DNA of 64,000 nucleotides from Argentina anserina. Lineage: Eukaryota > Streptophyta > Magnoliopsida > Rosales > Rosaceae. This document shows positions 53,332 through 64,000 of this stretch, piece after piece. The stretch spans positions 62,001 through 126,000 of the forward strand of contig NW_026089413.1 in NCBI RefSeq assembly GCF_933775445.1, written 5' to 3'. The notes below the pieces were generated by a model, which was not told the DNA's origin, ran no database searches, and saw only the letters and a list, made by a program, of their open reading frames with translations. The position numbers and the translations under genes are program-made. Each line of letters begins with the position of its first letter. The stretch's first letter is position 1.

Positions 53332-54974
53332 TTTGAAAGAAACACACGCCCACACTGGAATCACTCTCAAATACAATAGAAACTCGCATCAGAAAGGATT
53401 ACAGAAAGATACTCAAACAAGAATTGAAAAGATACTCAAAGTGCAATAGTAAACATACTCAAACGATAGAAAGATACTCAGTTTGAAAGAAACACACGCC
53501 CACACTGGAAACACTCTAAAATTTAAGAGAAACTCGCATCAGAAAACCTTATAGAAACATAGTCAAACGAGAATTGAAAAGATACTCAAAGTGCAATAGT
53601 AAACATACTCAAACGATAGAAAGATACTCAGTTTGAAAGAAACACACGCCCACACTGGAAACACTCTAAAATTCAAGAAAAACTCGCATCGAAAGCCGTT
53701 CAGAAAGATACTCAAACGAGAATTGAAAAGATAATCAAATTGCAATAGTAAACATACTCAAACGATAGAAAGATACTCAGTTTGAAAGAAACACACGCCC
53801 ACATTGGAAACACTCTTAAATACAATAGAAACTCGCATCAGAAAGGATTACAGAAAGATACTCAATCAAGAATTGAAAAGATACTCAAATTGCAATAGTA
53901 AACATACTCAAACGATAGAAAGATACTCAGTTTGAAAGAAATACACGCCCACACTGGAAACACTCTCAAATTCAAGAAAAACACGCATCGAAAGCCGTTC
54001 AGAAAGATACTCAAACGAGAATTGAAAAGATACTCAAATTGCAATAGTAAACATACTCAAACGATAGAAAGATACTCAGTTTGAAAGAAACACACGCCCA
54101 CACTGGAAACACTCTCAAATTCAAGAAAAACTCGCATCGAAAGCCGTTCAGAAAGATACTCAAACGAGAATTGAAAAGATACTCAAATTGCAATAGTAAA
54201 CATACTCAAACGATAGAAAGATACTCAGTTTGAGAGAAACACACGCCCACACTGGAAACACTCTCAAATTCAAGAAAAACTCGCATCGAAAGCCGTTCAG
54301 AAAGATACTCAAACGAGAATTGAAAAGATACTCAAAGTGCAATAGTAAACATACTCAAACGATAGAAAGATACTCAGTTTGAAAGAAACACACGCCCACA
54401 CTGGAAACACTCTCAAAATCAAGAAAAACTCGCATCGAAAGCCGTTCAGAAAGATACTCAAACGAGAATTGAAAAGATACTCAAATTGCAATAGTAAACA
54501 TACTCAAACGATAGAAAGATACTCAGTTTGAAAGAAACACACGCCCACACTGGAAACACTCTCAAATTCAAGAAAAACTCGCATCGAAAGCCGTTCAGAA
54601 AGATACTCAAACGAGAATTGAAAAGATACTCAAATTGCAATAGTAAACATACTCAAACGATAGAAAGATACTCAGTTTGAAAGAAACACACGCCCACACT
54701 GGAAACACTCTCAAATTCAAGAAAAACTCGCATCGAAAGCCGTTCAGAAAGATACTCAAACGAGAATTGAAAAGATACTCAAATTGCAATAGTAAACATA
54801 CTCAAACGATAGAAAGATACTCAGTTTGAAAGAAACACACGCCCACACTGGAAACACTCTGAAATACAATAGAAACTCGCATCAGAAAGGATTACAGAAA
54901 GATACTCAAACGAGAATTGAAAAGATACTCAAATTGCAATAGTAAACATACTCAAACGATAGAAAGATACTCAG
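53183..54974. repeat. HOR block 29, family II to family I mosaic, 12-mer
   Basis: Order: E C' Bs A C'' A A A F A A C, 1792 bp. The first monomer has an E front and the AAACAAACTC tail of A*, then C' and Bs follow as they do after A*. It is thus an E/A* hybrid that skipped the D-A-C'' stretch. From about 54229 the order is family I (A with GTGC tail, then F A A C). Private changes: GATAATCAAAT near 53732, ACACGCATCG near 53981, TTTGAGAG at 54229. Confidence 0.91.
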
Positions 54975-57215
54975 TTTGAAAGAAACACACGCCCGCACTG
55001 GAAACACTCTCAAATTCAAGAAAAACTGGCATCGAAAGCCGTTCAGAAAGATACTCAAACGAGAATTGAAAATATACTCAAATTGCAATTGTAAACATAC
55101 TCAAACGATAGAAAGATACTCAGTTTGAAAGAAACACACGCCCACACTGGAAACACTTTCAAATTCAAGAGAAACTCGCATCAGAAAACCTTACAGAAAC
55201 ATACTCAAACGAGAATTGAAAAGATACTCAAAGTGCAATACTAAACATACTCAAACGATAGAAAGATACTCAGTTTGAAAGAAACACACGCCCACACTGG
55301 AAACACTCTCAAATTCAAGAAAAACTCGCATCGAAAGCCGTTCAGAAAGATACTCAAACGAGAATTGAAAAGATACTCAAATTGCAATAGTAAACATACT
55401 CAAACGATAGAAAGATACTCAGTTTGAAAGAAACACACGCCCACACTGGAAACACTCTCAAATTCAAGAGAAACTCGCATCAGAAAGCCTTACAGAAACA
55501 TACTCAAACGAGAATTGAAAAGATACTCAAAGTGCAATAGTAAACATACTCAAACGATATAAAGATACTCAGTTTGAAAGAAACACACGCCCACACTGTA
55601 AACACTCTCAAATTCAAGAAAAACTCGCATCGAAAGCCGTTCAGAAAGATACTCAAACGAGAATTGAAAAGATACTCAAATTGCAATTGTAAACATACTC
55701 AAACGATAGAAAGATACTCAGTTTGAAAGAAACACACGCCCACACTGGAAACACTTTCAAATTCAAGAGAAACTCGCATCAGAAAACCTTACAGAAACAT
55801 ACTCAAACGAGAATTGAAAAGATACTCAAAGTGCAATAGTAAACATACTCAAACGATAGAAAGATACTCAGTTTGAAAAAAACACACGCCCACACTAGAA
55901 ACACTCTCAAATTCAAGAAAAACTCGCATCGAAAGCCGTTCAGAAAGATACTCAAACGAGAATTGAAAAGATACTCAAATTGCAATAGTAAACATACTCA
56001 AACGATAGAAAGATACTCAGTTTGAAAGAAACACACGCCCACACTGGAAACACTCTCAAATACAATAGAAACTCGCATCAGAAAGGATTACAGAAAGATA
56101 CTCAAACAAGAATTGAAAAGATACTCAAATTGCAATAGTAAACATACTCAAACGATAGAAAGATACTCAGTTTGAAAGAAACACACGCCCACACTGGAAA
56201 CACTCTCAAATTCAAGAAAAACTCGCATCGAAAGCCGTTCAGAAAGATACTCAAACGAGAATTGAAAAGATACTCAAATTGCAATAGTAAACATACTCAA
56301 ACGATAGAAAGATACTCAGTTTGAAAGAAACACACGCCCACACTGGAAACACTCTCAAATTCAAGAAAAACTCGCATCGAAAGCCGTTCAGAAAGATACT
56401 CAAACGAGAATTGAAAAGATACTCAAATTGCAATAGTAAACATACTCAAACGATAGAAAGATACTAAGTTTGAAAGAAACACACGCCCACACTGGAAACA
56501 CTCTCAAATTCAAGAAAAACTCGCATCGAAAGCCGTTCAGAAAGATACTCAAACGAGAATTGAAAAGATACTCAAATTGCAATTGTAAACATACTCAAAC
56601 GATAGAAAGATACTCAGTTTGAAAGAAACACACGCCCACACTGGAAACACTTTCAAATTCAAGAGAAACTCGCATCAGAAAACCTTACAGAAACATACTC
56701 AAACGAGAATTGAAAAGATACTCAAAGTGCAATAGTAAACATACTCAAACGATAGAAAGATACTCAGTTTGAAAGAAACACACGCCCACACTGGAAACAC
56801 TCTCAAATTCAAGAAAAACTCGCATCGAAAGCCGTTCAGAAAGATACTCAAACGAGAATTGAAAAGATACTCAAATTGCAATAGTAAACATACTCAAACG
56901 ATAGAAAGATACTCAGTTTGAAAGAAACACACGCCCACACTGGAAACACTCTCAAATTCAAGAAAAACTCGCATCGAAAGCCGTTCAGAAAGATACTCAA
57001 ACGAGAATTGAAAAGATACTCAAATTGCAATAGTAAACATACTCAAACGATAGAAAGATACTCAGTTTGAAAGAAACACACGCCCACACTGGAAACACTC
57101 TGAAATACAATAGAAACTCGCATCAGAAAGGATTACAGAAAGATACTCAAACGAGAATTGAAAAGATACTCAAATTGCAATAGTAAACATACTCAAACGA
57201 TAGAAAGATACTCAG
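54975..57215. repeat. HOR block 30, family I, 15-mer
   Basis: Order: E B A B' A' B A C' A A A B A A C, 2241 bp. It is like the 16-mer but lacks F. The A at 55872 has a run of seven A (GAAAAAAACAC) from a G-to-A change, shared and lengthened in block 32. The A at 56469 is preceded by ATACTAAG, also shared with block 32. Confidence 0.92.
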
Positions 57216-57963
57216 TTTGAAAGAAACACACGCCCGCACTGGAAACACTCTCAAATTCAAGAAAAACTGGCATCCAAAGCCGTTCAGAAAGATACTCAAA
57301 CGAGAATTGAAAATATACTCAAATTGCAATTGTAAACATACTCAAACGATAGAAAGATACTCAGTTTGAAAGAAACACACGCCCACACTGGAAACACTTT
57401 CAAATTCAAGAGAAACTCGCATCAGAAAACCTTACAGAAACATACTCAAACGAGAATTGAAAAGATACTCAAAGTGCAATACTAAACATACTCAAACGAT
57501 AGAAAGATACTCAGTTTGAAAGAAACACACGCCCACACTGGAAACACTCTCAAATTCAAGAAAAACTCGCATCGAAAGCCGTTCAGAAAGATACTCAAAC
57601 GAGAATTGAAAAGATACTCAAATTGCAATAGTAAACATACTCAAACGATAGAAAGATACTCAGTTTGAAAGAAACACACGCCCACACTGGAAACACTCTC
57701 AAATTCAAGAAAAACTCGCATCAGAAAGGCTTACAGAATGATACTCAAACGAGAATTGAAAAGATACTCAAATTGCAATAGTAAACATACTCAAACGATA
57801 GAAAGATACTCAGTTTGAAAGAAACACACGCCCACACTGGAAACACTCTGAAATACAATAGAAACTCGCATCAGAAAGGATTACAGAAAGATACTCAAAC
57901 GAGAATTGAAAAGATACTCAAATTGCAATAGTAAACATACTCAAACGATAGAAAGATACTCAG
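57216..57963. repeat. HOR block 31, 5-mer with A/D hybrid
   Basis: Order: E B A h C, 748 bp. E has CATCCAAAG and GAAAATATAC. The h at 57664 has an A front and a D back (GGCTTACAGAATG), the same type as the hybrids at 8220 and 8520. Confidence 0.91.
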
Positions 57964-60160
57964 TTTGAAAGAAACACACGCCCGCACTGGAAACACTCTC
58001 AAATTCAAGAAAAACTGGCATCGAAAGCCGTTCAGAAAGATACTCAAACGAGAATTGAAAATATACTCAAATTGCAATTGTAAACATACTCAAACGATAG
58101 AAAGATACTCAGTTTGAAAGAAACACACGCCCACACTGGAAACACTTTCAAATTCAAGAGAAACTCGCATCAGAAAACCTTACAGAAACATACTCAAACG
58201 AGAATTGAAAAGATACTCAAAGTGCAATACTAAACATACTCAAACGATAGAAAGATACTCAGTTTGAAAGAAACACACGCCCACACTGGAAACACTCTCA
58301 AATTCAAGAAAAACTCGCATCGAAAGCCGTTCAGAAAGATACTCAAACGAGAATTGAAAAGATACTCAAATTGCAATAGTAAACATACTCAAACGATAGA
58401 AAGATACTCAGTTTGAAAGAAACACACGCCCACACTGGAAACACTCTCAAATTCAAGAGAAACTCGCATCAGAAAGCCTTACAGAAACATACTCAAACGA
58501 GAATTGAAAGGATACTCAAAGTGCAATAGTAAACATACTCAAACGATAAAAAGATACTCAGTTTGAAAGAAACACACGCCCACACTGTAAACACTCTCAA
58601 ATTCAAGAAAAACTCGCATCGAAAGCCGTTCAGAAAGATACTCAAACGAGAATTGAAAAGATACTCAAATTGCAATTGTAAACATACTCAAACGATAGAA
58701 AGATACTCAGTTTGAAAGAAACACACGCCCACACTGGAAACACTTTCAAATTCAAGAGAAACTCGCATCAGAAAACCTTACAGAAACATACTCAAACGAG
58801 AATTGAAAAGATACTCAAAGTGCAATAGTAAACATACTCAAACGATAGAAAGATACTCAGTTTGAAAAAAAACACACGCCCACACTAGAAACACTCTCAA
58901 ATTCAAGAAAAACTCGCATCGAAAGCCGTTCAGAAAGATACTCAAACGAGAATTGAAAAGATACTCAAATTGCAATAGTAAACATACTCAAACGATAGAA
59001 AGATACTCAGTTTGAAAGAAACACACGCCCACACTGGAAACACTCTCAAATACAATAGAAACTCGCATCAGAAAGGATTACAGAAAGATACTCAAACAAG
59101 AATTGAAAAGATACTCAAATTGCAATAGTAAACATACTCAAACGATAGAAAGATACTCAGTTTGAAAGAAACACACGCCCACACTGGAAACACTCTCAAA
59201 TTCAAGAAAAACTCGCATCGAAAGCCGTTCAGAAAGATACTCAAACGAGAGAAAGATACTCAGTTTGAAAGAAACACACGCCCACACTGGAAACACTCTC
59301 AAATTCAAGAAAAACTCGCATCGAAAGCCGTTCAGAAAGATACTCAAACGAGAATTGAAAAGATACTCAAATTGCAATAGTAAACATACTCAAACGATAG
59401 AAAGATACTAAGTTTGAAAGAAACACACGCCCACACTGGAAACACTCTCAAATTCAAGAAAAACTCGCATCGAAAGCCGTTCAGAAAGATACTCAAACGA
59501 GAATTGAAAAGATACTCAAATTGCAATTGTAAACATACTCAAACGATAGAAAGATACTCAGTTTGAAAGAAACACACGCCCACACTGGAAACACTTTCAA
59601 TTCAAGAGAAACTCGCATCAGAAAACCTTACAGAAACATACTCAAACGAGAATTGAAAAGATACTCAAAGTGCAATAGTAAACATACTCAAACGATAGAA
59701 AGATACTCAGTTTGAAAGAAACACACGCCCACACTGGAAACACTCTCAAATTCAAGAAAAACTCGCATCGAAAGCCGTTCAGAAAGATACTCAACGAGAA
59801 TTGAAAAGATACTCAAATTGCAATAGTAAACATACTCAAACGATAGAAAGATACTCAGTTTGAAAGAAACACACGCCCACAACTGGAAACACTCTCAAAT
59901 TCAAGAAAAACTCGCATCGAAAGCCGTTCAGAAAGATACTCAAACGAGAATTGAAAAGATACTCAAATTGCAATAGTAAAACATACTCAAACGATAGAAA
60001 GATACTCAGTTTGAAAGAAACACCACGCCCACACTGGAAACACTCTGAAATACAATAGAAACTCGCATCAGAAAGGATTACGAAAGATACTCAAACGAGA
60101 ATTGAAAAGATACTCAAATTGCAATAGTAAAACATACTCAAACGATAGAAAGATACTCAG
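57964..60160. repeat. HOR block 32, family I, 15-mer with 46-bp deletion, indel-rich
   Basis: The order is the same as block 30: E B A B' A' B A C' A A A B A A C. The monomer at 59161 is only 103 bp because 46 bp are missing near 59250. From 58861 onward small indels accumulate: GAAAAAAAACAC, TTTCAATTC, CTCAACGAG, CACAACTGG, GTAAAACAT (twice), CACCACGCCC, TTACGAAAG. The total is 2197 bp. Confidence 0.9.
59161..59263. repeat. Monomer with 46-bp deletion (two 23-bp sub-repeats)
   Basis: The sequence passes from ACTCAAACGAG directly to AGAAAGATACTCAG. The two ACTCAAACG copies inside a normal monomer are 46 bp apart, so the deletion is what recombination or slippage between these two internal copies would give. 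The monomer length is 103 bp. Because it lies in an indel-rich zone, an assembly or read error is possible. Confidence 0.85.
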
Positions 60161-62565
60161 TTTGAAAGAAACACAAACGCCCGCACTGGAAACACTCTCA
60201 AATTCAAGAAAAACTGGCATCCAAAGCCGTTCAGAAAGATACTCAAACGAGAATTGAAAATATACTCAAATTGCAATTGTAAACATACTCAAACGATAGA
60301 AAGATACTCAGTTTGAAAGAAACACACGCCCACACTGGAAACACTTTCAAATTCAAGAGAAACTACGCATCAGAAAACCTTACAGAAACATACTCAAACG
60401 AGAATTGAAAAGATACTCAAAGTGCAATACTAAACATACTCAAACGATAGAAAGATACTCAGTTGAAAGAAACACACGCCCACACTGGAAACACTCTCAA
60501 ATTCAAGAAAAACTCGCATCGAAAGCCGTTCAGAAAGATACTCAAACGAGAATTGAAAAGATACTCAAATTGCAATAGTAAACATACTCAAACGATAGAA
60601 AGATACTCAGTTTGAAAGAAACACACGCCCACACTGGAAACACTCTCAAATTCAAGAGAAACTCGCATCAGAAAGCCTTACAGAAACATACTCAAACGAG
60701 AATTGAAAAGATACTCAAAGTAGCAATAGTAAACATACTCAAACGATAAAAAGATACTCAGTTTGAAAGAAACACACGCCCACACTGTAAACACTCTCAA
60801 ATTCAAGAAAAACTCGCATCGAAAGCCGTTCAGAAAGATACTCAAACGAGAATTGAAAAGATACTCAAATTGCAATTGTAAACATACTCAAACGATAGAA
60901 AGATACTCAGTTTGAAAGAAACACACGCCCCACACTGGAAACACTTTCAAATTCAAGAGAAACTCGCATCAGAAAACCTTACAGAAACATACTCAAACGA
61001 GAATTGAAAAGATACTCAAAGTGCAATAGTAAACATACTCAAACGATAGAAAGATACTCAGTTTGAAAGAAACACACGCCCACAACTGGAAACACTCTCA
61101 AATTCAAGAAAAACTCGCATCGAAAGCCGTTCAGAAAGATACTCAAACGAGAATTGAAAAGATACTCAAATTGCAATAGTAAACATACTCAAACGATAGA
61201 AAGATACTCAGTTTGAAAGAAACACACGCCCACACTGGAAACACTCTCAAATACAATAGAAACTCGCATCAGAAAGGATTACAGAAAGATACTCAAACAA
61301 GAATTGAAAAGATACTCAAATTGCAATAGTAAACATACTCAAACGATAGAAAGATACTCAGTTTTGAAAGAAACACACGCCCACACTGGAAACACTCTCA
61401 AATTCAAGAAAAACTCGCATCGAAAGCCGTTCAGAAAGATACTCAAACGAGAATTGAAAAGATACTCAAAGTGCAATAGTAAACATACTCAAACGATAGA
61501 AAGATACTCAGTTTGAAAGAACACACACGCCCACACTGGAAACACTCCCCAAGTCAAGAAAAACTCGCATCGAAAGCCGTTCAGAAAGATACTCACACGA
61601 GAATTGAAAAGATACTCAAATTGCAATAGTAAACATACTCAAACGATAGAAAGATACTCAGTTTGAAAGAAACCACACGCCCACACTGGAAACACTCTCA
61701 AATTCAAGAAAAACTCGCATCGAAAGCCGTTCAGAAAGATACTCAAACGAGAATTGAAAAGATACTCAAATTGCAATAGTAAACATACTCAAACGATAGA
61801 AAGATACTCAGTTTGAAAGAAACACACGCCCACACTGGAAACACTCTCAAATTCAAGAAAAACTCGCATCGAAAGCCGTTCAGAAAGATACTCAAACGAG
61901 AATTGAAAAGATACTCAAATTGCAATTGTAAACATACTCAAACGATAGAAAGATACTCAGTTTGAAAGAAACACACAACGCCCACACTGGAAACACTTTC
62001 AAATTCAAGAGAAACTCGCATCAGAAAACCTTACAGAAACATACTCAAACGAGAATTGAAAAGATACTCAAAGTGCAATAGTAAACATACTCAAACGATA
62101 GAAAGATACTCAGTTTGAAAGAAACACACGCCCACACTGGAAACACTCTCAAATTCAAGAAAAACTCGCATCGAAAGCCGTTCAGAAAGATACTCAAACG
62201 AGAATTGAAAAGATACTCAAATTGCAATAGTAAACATACTCAAACGATAGAAAAGATACTCAGTTTGAAAGAAACACACGCCCACACTGGAAAACACCTC
62301 TCAAAATTCAAGAAAAACTCGCATCGAAAGCCGTTCAGAAAGATACTCAAACGAGAATTGAAAAGATACTCAAATTGCAATAGTAAACATACTCAAACGA
62401 TAGAAAGATACTCAGTTTGAAAGAAACACACGCCCACACTGGAAACACTCTGAAATACAATAGAAACTCGCATCAGAAAGGATTACAGAAAGATACTCAA
62501 ACGAGAATTGAAAAGATACTCAAATTGCAATAGTAAACATACTCAAACGATAGAAAGATACTCAG
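60161..62565. repeat. HOR block 33, family I, 16-mer, indel-rich
   Basis: Order: E B A B' A' B A C' A F A A B A A C, as in 1-2390 and 42274-44663. Small insertions outnumber deletions and net +15 (2405 bp). Examples: ACACAAACGCCCG at 60161, AACTACGCAT near 60361, AGTTGAAAG at 60461, ACACACAACGCCC at 61961, AAAACACCTC near 62291. The F-position monomer at 61512 has CTCCCCAAGTCAAG and CTCACACG, the most diverged F in the window. Confidence 0.9.
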
Positions 62566-63914
62566 TTTGAAAGAAACACACGCCCGCACTGGAAACACTC
62601 TCAAATTCAAGAAAAAACTGGCATCGAAAGCCGTTCAGAAAGATACTCAAACGAGAATTGAAAAGATACTCAAAGTGCAATAGTAAACATACTCAAACGA
62701 TAGAAAGATACTCAGTTTGAAAGAAACACACGCCCACACTGGAAACACTCTAAAATTCAAGAGAAACTCGCATCAGAAAACCTTACAGAAACATAGTCAA
62801 ACGAGAATTGAAAAGATACTCAAAGTGCAATAGTAAACATACTCAAACGATAGAAAGATACTCAGTTTGAAAGAAACACACGCCCACACTGGAAACACTC
62901 TAAAATTCAATAGAAACTCGCATCAGAAAGGCTTACAGAATGATACTCAAACGAGAATTGAAAAGATACTCAAAGTGCAATAGTAAACATACTCAAACGA
63001 TAGAAAGATACTCAGTTTGAAAGAAACACACGCCCACACTGGAAACACTCTAAAATTCAATAGAAACTCGCATCAGAAAGGCTTACAGAATGATACTCAA
63101 ACGAGAATTGAAAAGATACTCAAAGTGCAATAGTAAACATACTCAAACGATAGAAAGATACTCAGTTTGAAAGAAACACACGCCCACACTGGAAACACTC
63201 TCAAATTCAAGAAAAACTCGCATCGAAAGCCGTTCAGAAAGATACTCAAACGAGAATTGAAAAGATACTCAAATTGCAATTGTAAACATACTCAAACGAT
63301 AGAAAGATACTCAGTTTGAAAGAAACACACGCCCACACTGGAAACACTTTCAAATTCAAGAGAAACTCGCATCAGAAAACCTTACAGAAACATACTCAAA
63401 CGAGAATTGAAAAGATACTCAAAGTGCAATAGTAAACATACTCAAACGATAGAAAGATACTCAGTTTGAAAGAAACACACGCCCACACTGGAAACACTCT
63501 CAAATTCAAGAAAAACTCGCATCGAAAGCCGTTCAGGAAAGATACTCAAACGAGAATTGAAAAGATACTCAAATTGCAATAGTAAACATACTCAAACGAT
63601 AGAAAGATACTCAGTTTGAAAGAAAACACACGCCCACACTGGAAACACTCTCAAATTCAAGAAAAACTCGCATCGAAAGCCGTTCAGAAAGATACTCAAA
63701 CGAGAATTGAAAAGATACTCAAATTGCAATAGTAAACATACTCAAACGATAGAAAGATACTCAGTTTGAAAGAAACACACGCCCACACTGGAAACACTCT
63801 GAAATACAATAGAAACTCGCATCAGAAAGGATTACAGAAAGATACTCAAACGAGAATTGAAAAGATACTCAAATTGCAATAGTAAACATACTCAAACGAT
63901 AGAAAGATACTCAG
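62566..63914. repeat. HOR block 34, family II start, 9-mer
   Basis: Order: E Bs D D A B A A C, 1349 bp. Its first five monomers follow family II blocks 3 and 26, then it passes to a family I ending. Three one-base insertions: GAAAAAACTGG in E, GTTCAGGAAAG near 63535, GAAAACACACG near 63623. Confidence 0.91.
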
Positions 63915-64000
63915 TTTGAAAGAAACACACGCCCGCACTGGAAACACTCTCAAATTCAAGAAAAACTGGCATCCAAAGCCGTTCAGAAAGATACTCAAAC
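63915..64000. repeat. Start of next HOR block (partial E monomer)
   Basis: The first 86 bp of an E monomer (GCCCGCACTGG, ACTGGCATCCAAAG) are cut by the window end. CATCCAAAG is shared with the E copies at 49148, 57216 and 60161. The array clearly continues beyond the window. Confidence 0.93.

Larger units (their letters stand above)
58861..63640. other. Indel-rich zone 2 (likely low consensus quality)
   Basis: I counted 24 indels of 1-3 bases plus the 46-bp deletion over about 4.8 kb. Most are insertions, and they cluster between 59600 and 62300. Monomer order is otherwise normal, matching family I blocks elsewhere. Outside the two zones I found only four one-base indels and one 10-bp deletion in the rest of the window. 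Confidence 0.7.
1..64000. repeat. Satellite DNA array, 149/150-bp monomer, 428 complete copies
   Basis: The entire window is head-to-tail copies of one monomer, all in the same orientation, with no interruption. Taking TTTGAAAG as monomer start, I walked the array and checked that monomer lengths sum to the observed positions. Classes used in other entries are as follows. A: CAAATTCAAGAAAAAC then CATCGAAAGCC, 149 bp. A': A with ACTGTAAAC and a TTGCAATTG tail. A'': ACTGTAAAC plus GAGGATTG. A*: CATCGTAAGCC or an AACAAACTC tail. F: CTCAAAATCAAG. E: GCCCGCACTGG plus ACTGGCATC. E': GCCCGCACTGG with ACTCGCATC. B: CAAGAGAAAC, AGAAAACCTTACAG, 150 bp. B': AGAAAGCCTTACAG. Bs: B with CATAGTC. B*: B with CAATAG. 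C: GAAATACAATAG, AAAGGATTACAG. C': CAAATACAATAG, usually with CAAACAAG. C'': TTAAATACAATAG, CAATCAAG. D: AAAATTCAATAG, GGCTTACAGAATG. Lower-case h means a hybrid. Satellite identity is seen directly; a centromeric or heterochromatic location is inference. Confidence 0.99.

Noticed and set aside
7772..54974. Treating each long-range duplication as an assembly artefact
   Set aside because: The paired copies carry their own private substitutions as well as shared ones, which favours real duplications. Only the two indel-rich zones give direct reason to suspect the assembly.
530..63279. Hundreds of 60-codon antisense reading frames (Phe/Leu/Ser-rich), one per A-class monomer
   Set aside because: They repeat because the DNA repeats. 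They overlap neighbouring monomers, and the 149-bp unit shifts frame by two at each step. They are absent from most 150-bp monomers. They show no start-site signal, no synonymous bias I can see and no link to any protein family.
1..64000. CRISPR array
   Set aside because: Regular repeats are present, but there are no unique spacers. The sequence between conserved parts is itself repeated, and no cas genes occur.
1..64000. Transposable elements, tRNA/rRNA genes, telomeric repeats or unique sequence between blocks
   Set aside because: The monomer walk accounts for every base from 1 to 64000, with lengths summing exactly, so no non-satellite insert is present.

Overview
The whole 64-kb window is one uninterrupted satellite DNA array. 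It consists of 428 complete head-to-tail monomers of about 149-150 bp plus an 86-bp partial monomer at the right end. I found no unique sequence, protein-coding gene, RNA gene, transposon or array edge. All monomers have the same orientation. Tens of kilobases of tandem monomers with higher-order structure point to a eukaryotic chromosome, most plausibly centromeric, pericentromeric or other constitutive heterochromatin. I do not recognise the satellite family and cannot name the lineage.

Monomer anatomy: the main 149-bp monomer (reference copy 1495-1643) has 68 A, 27 T, 32 C and 22 G, so the + strand is strongly A-rich and GC is about 36%. Its right half carries four copies of a TACTCA core spaced 23, 23 and 19 bp apart, suggesting an older unit of about 23 bp. 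Short A-runs recur about every 11 bp across most of the monomer. I sorted monomers by diagnostic bases into 149-bp classes (A, A', A'', A*, E, E', F) and 150-bp classes (B, B', Bs, B*, C, C', C'', D). The 1-bp difference is an extra A in CATCAGAAA versus CATCGAAA.

Higher-order layout: monomer E/E' (GCCCGCACTGG in place of GCCCACACTGG) always follows a C-class monomer, and I used it as the phase marker. It divides the window into 34 complete blocks of 2 to 27 monomers and one cut-off block. Three block families are visible. Family I (E B A B' A'/A'' ... C' A F A A B A A C) covers 1-2390, part of 10763-13302, most of 34359-44663, 47057-50491 and about 54229-62565. Family II (E Bs D A C'' A* C' Bs A C'' ...) covers 2391 to about 9866, with islands at 44664-46309, 50492-52286, 53183-54079 and 62566-63165. 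Family III (E' B A A C and E' B A F C five-mers alternating with long blocks) dominates 13303-32563. Blocks 1-2390, 42274-44663 and 60161-62565 have the same 16-monomer order, and several pairs of long segments are recent duplications (shifts of 2840, 2840-2990, 3883 and 5529 bp).

The array looks shaped by unequal exchange or gene conversion. At least 14 hybrid monomers join the front of one class to the back of another, and they sit where monomer order changes. Two zones (about 32.3-33.9 kb and 58.9-63.6 kb) are crowded with 1-3 base indels that are almost absent elsewhere; these more likely reflect poor consensus quality than biology. The many 60-codon antisense reading frames are a by-product of the repeat and are not annotated as genes.
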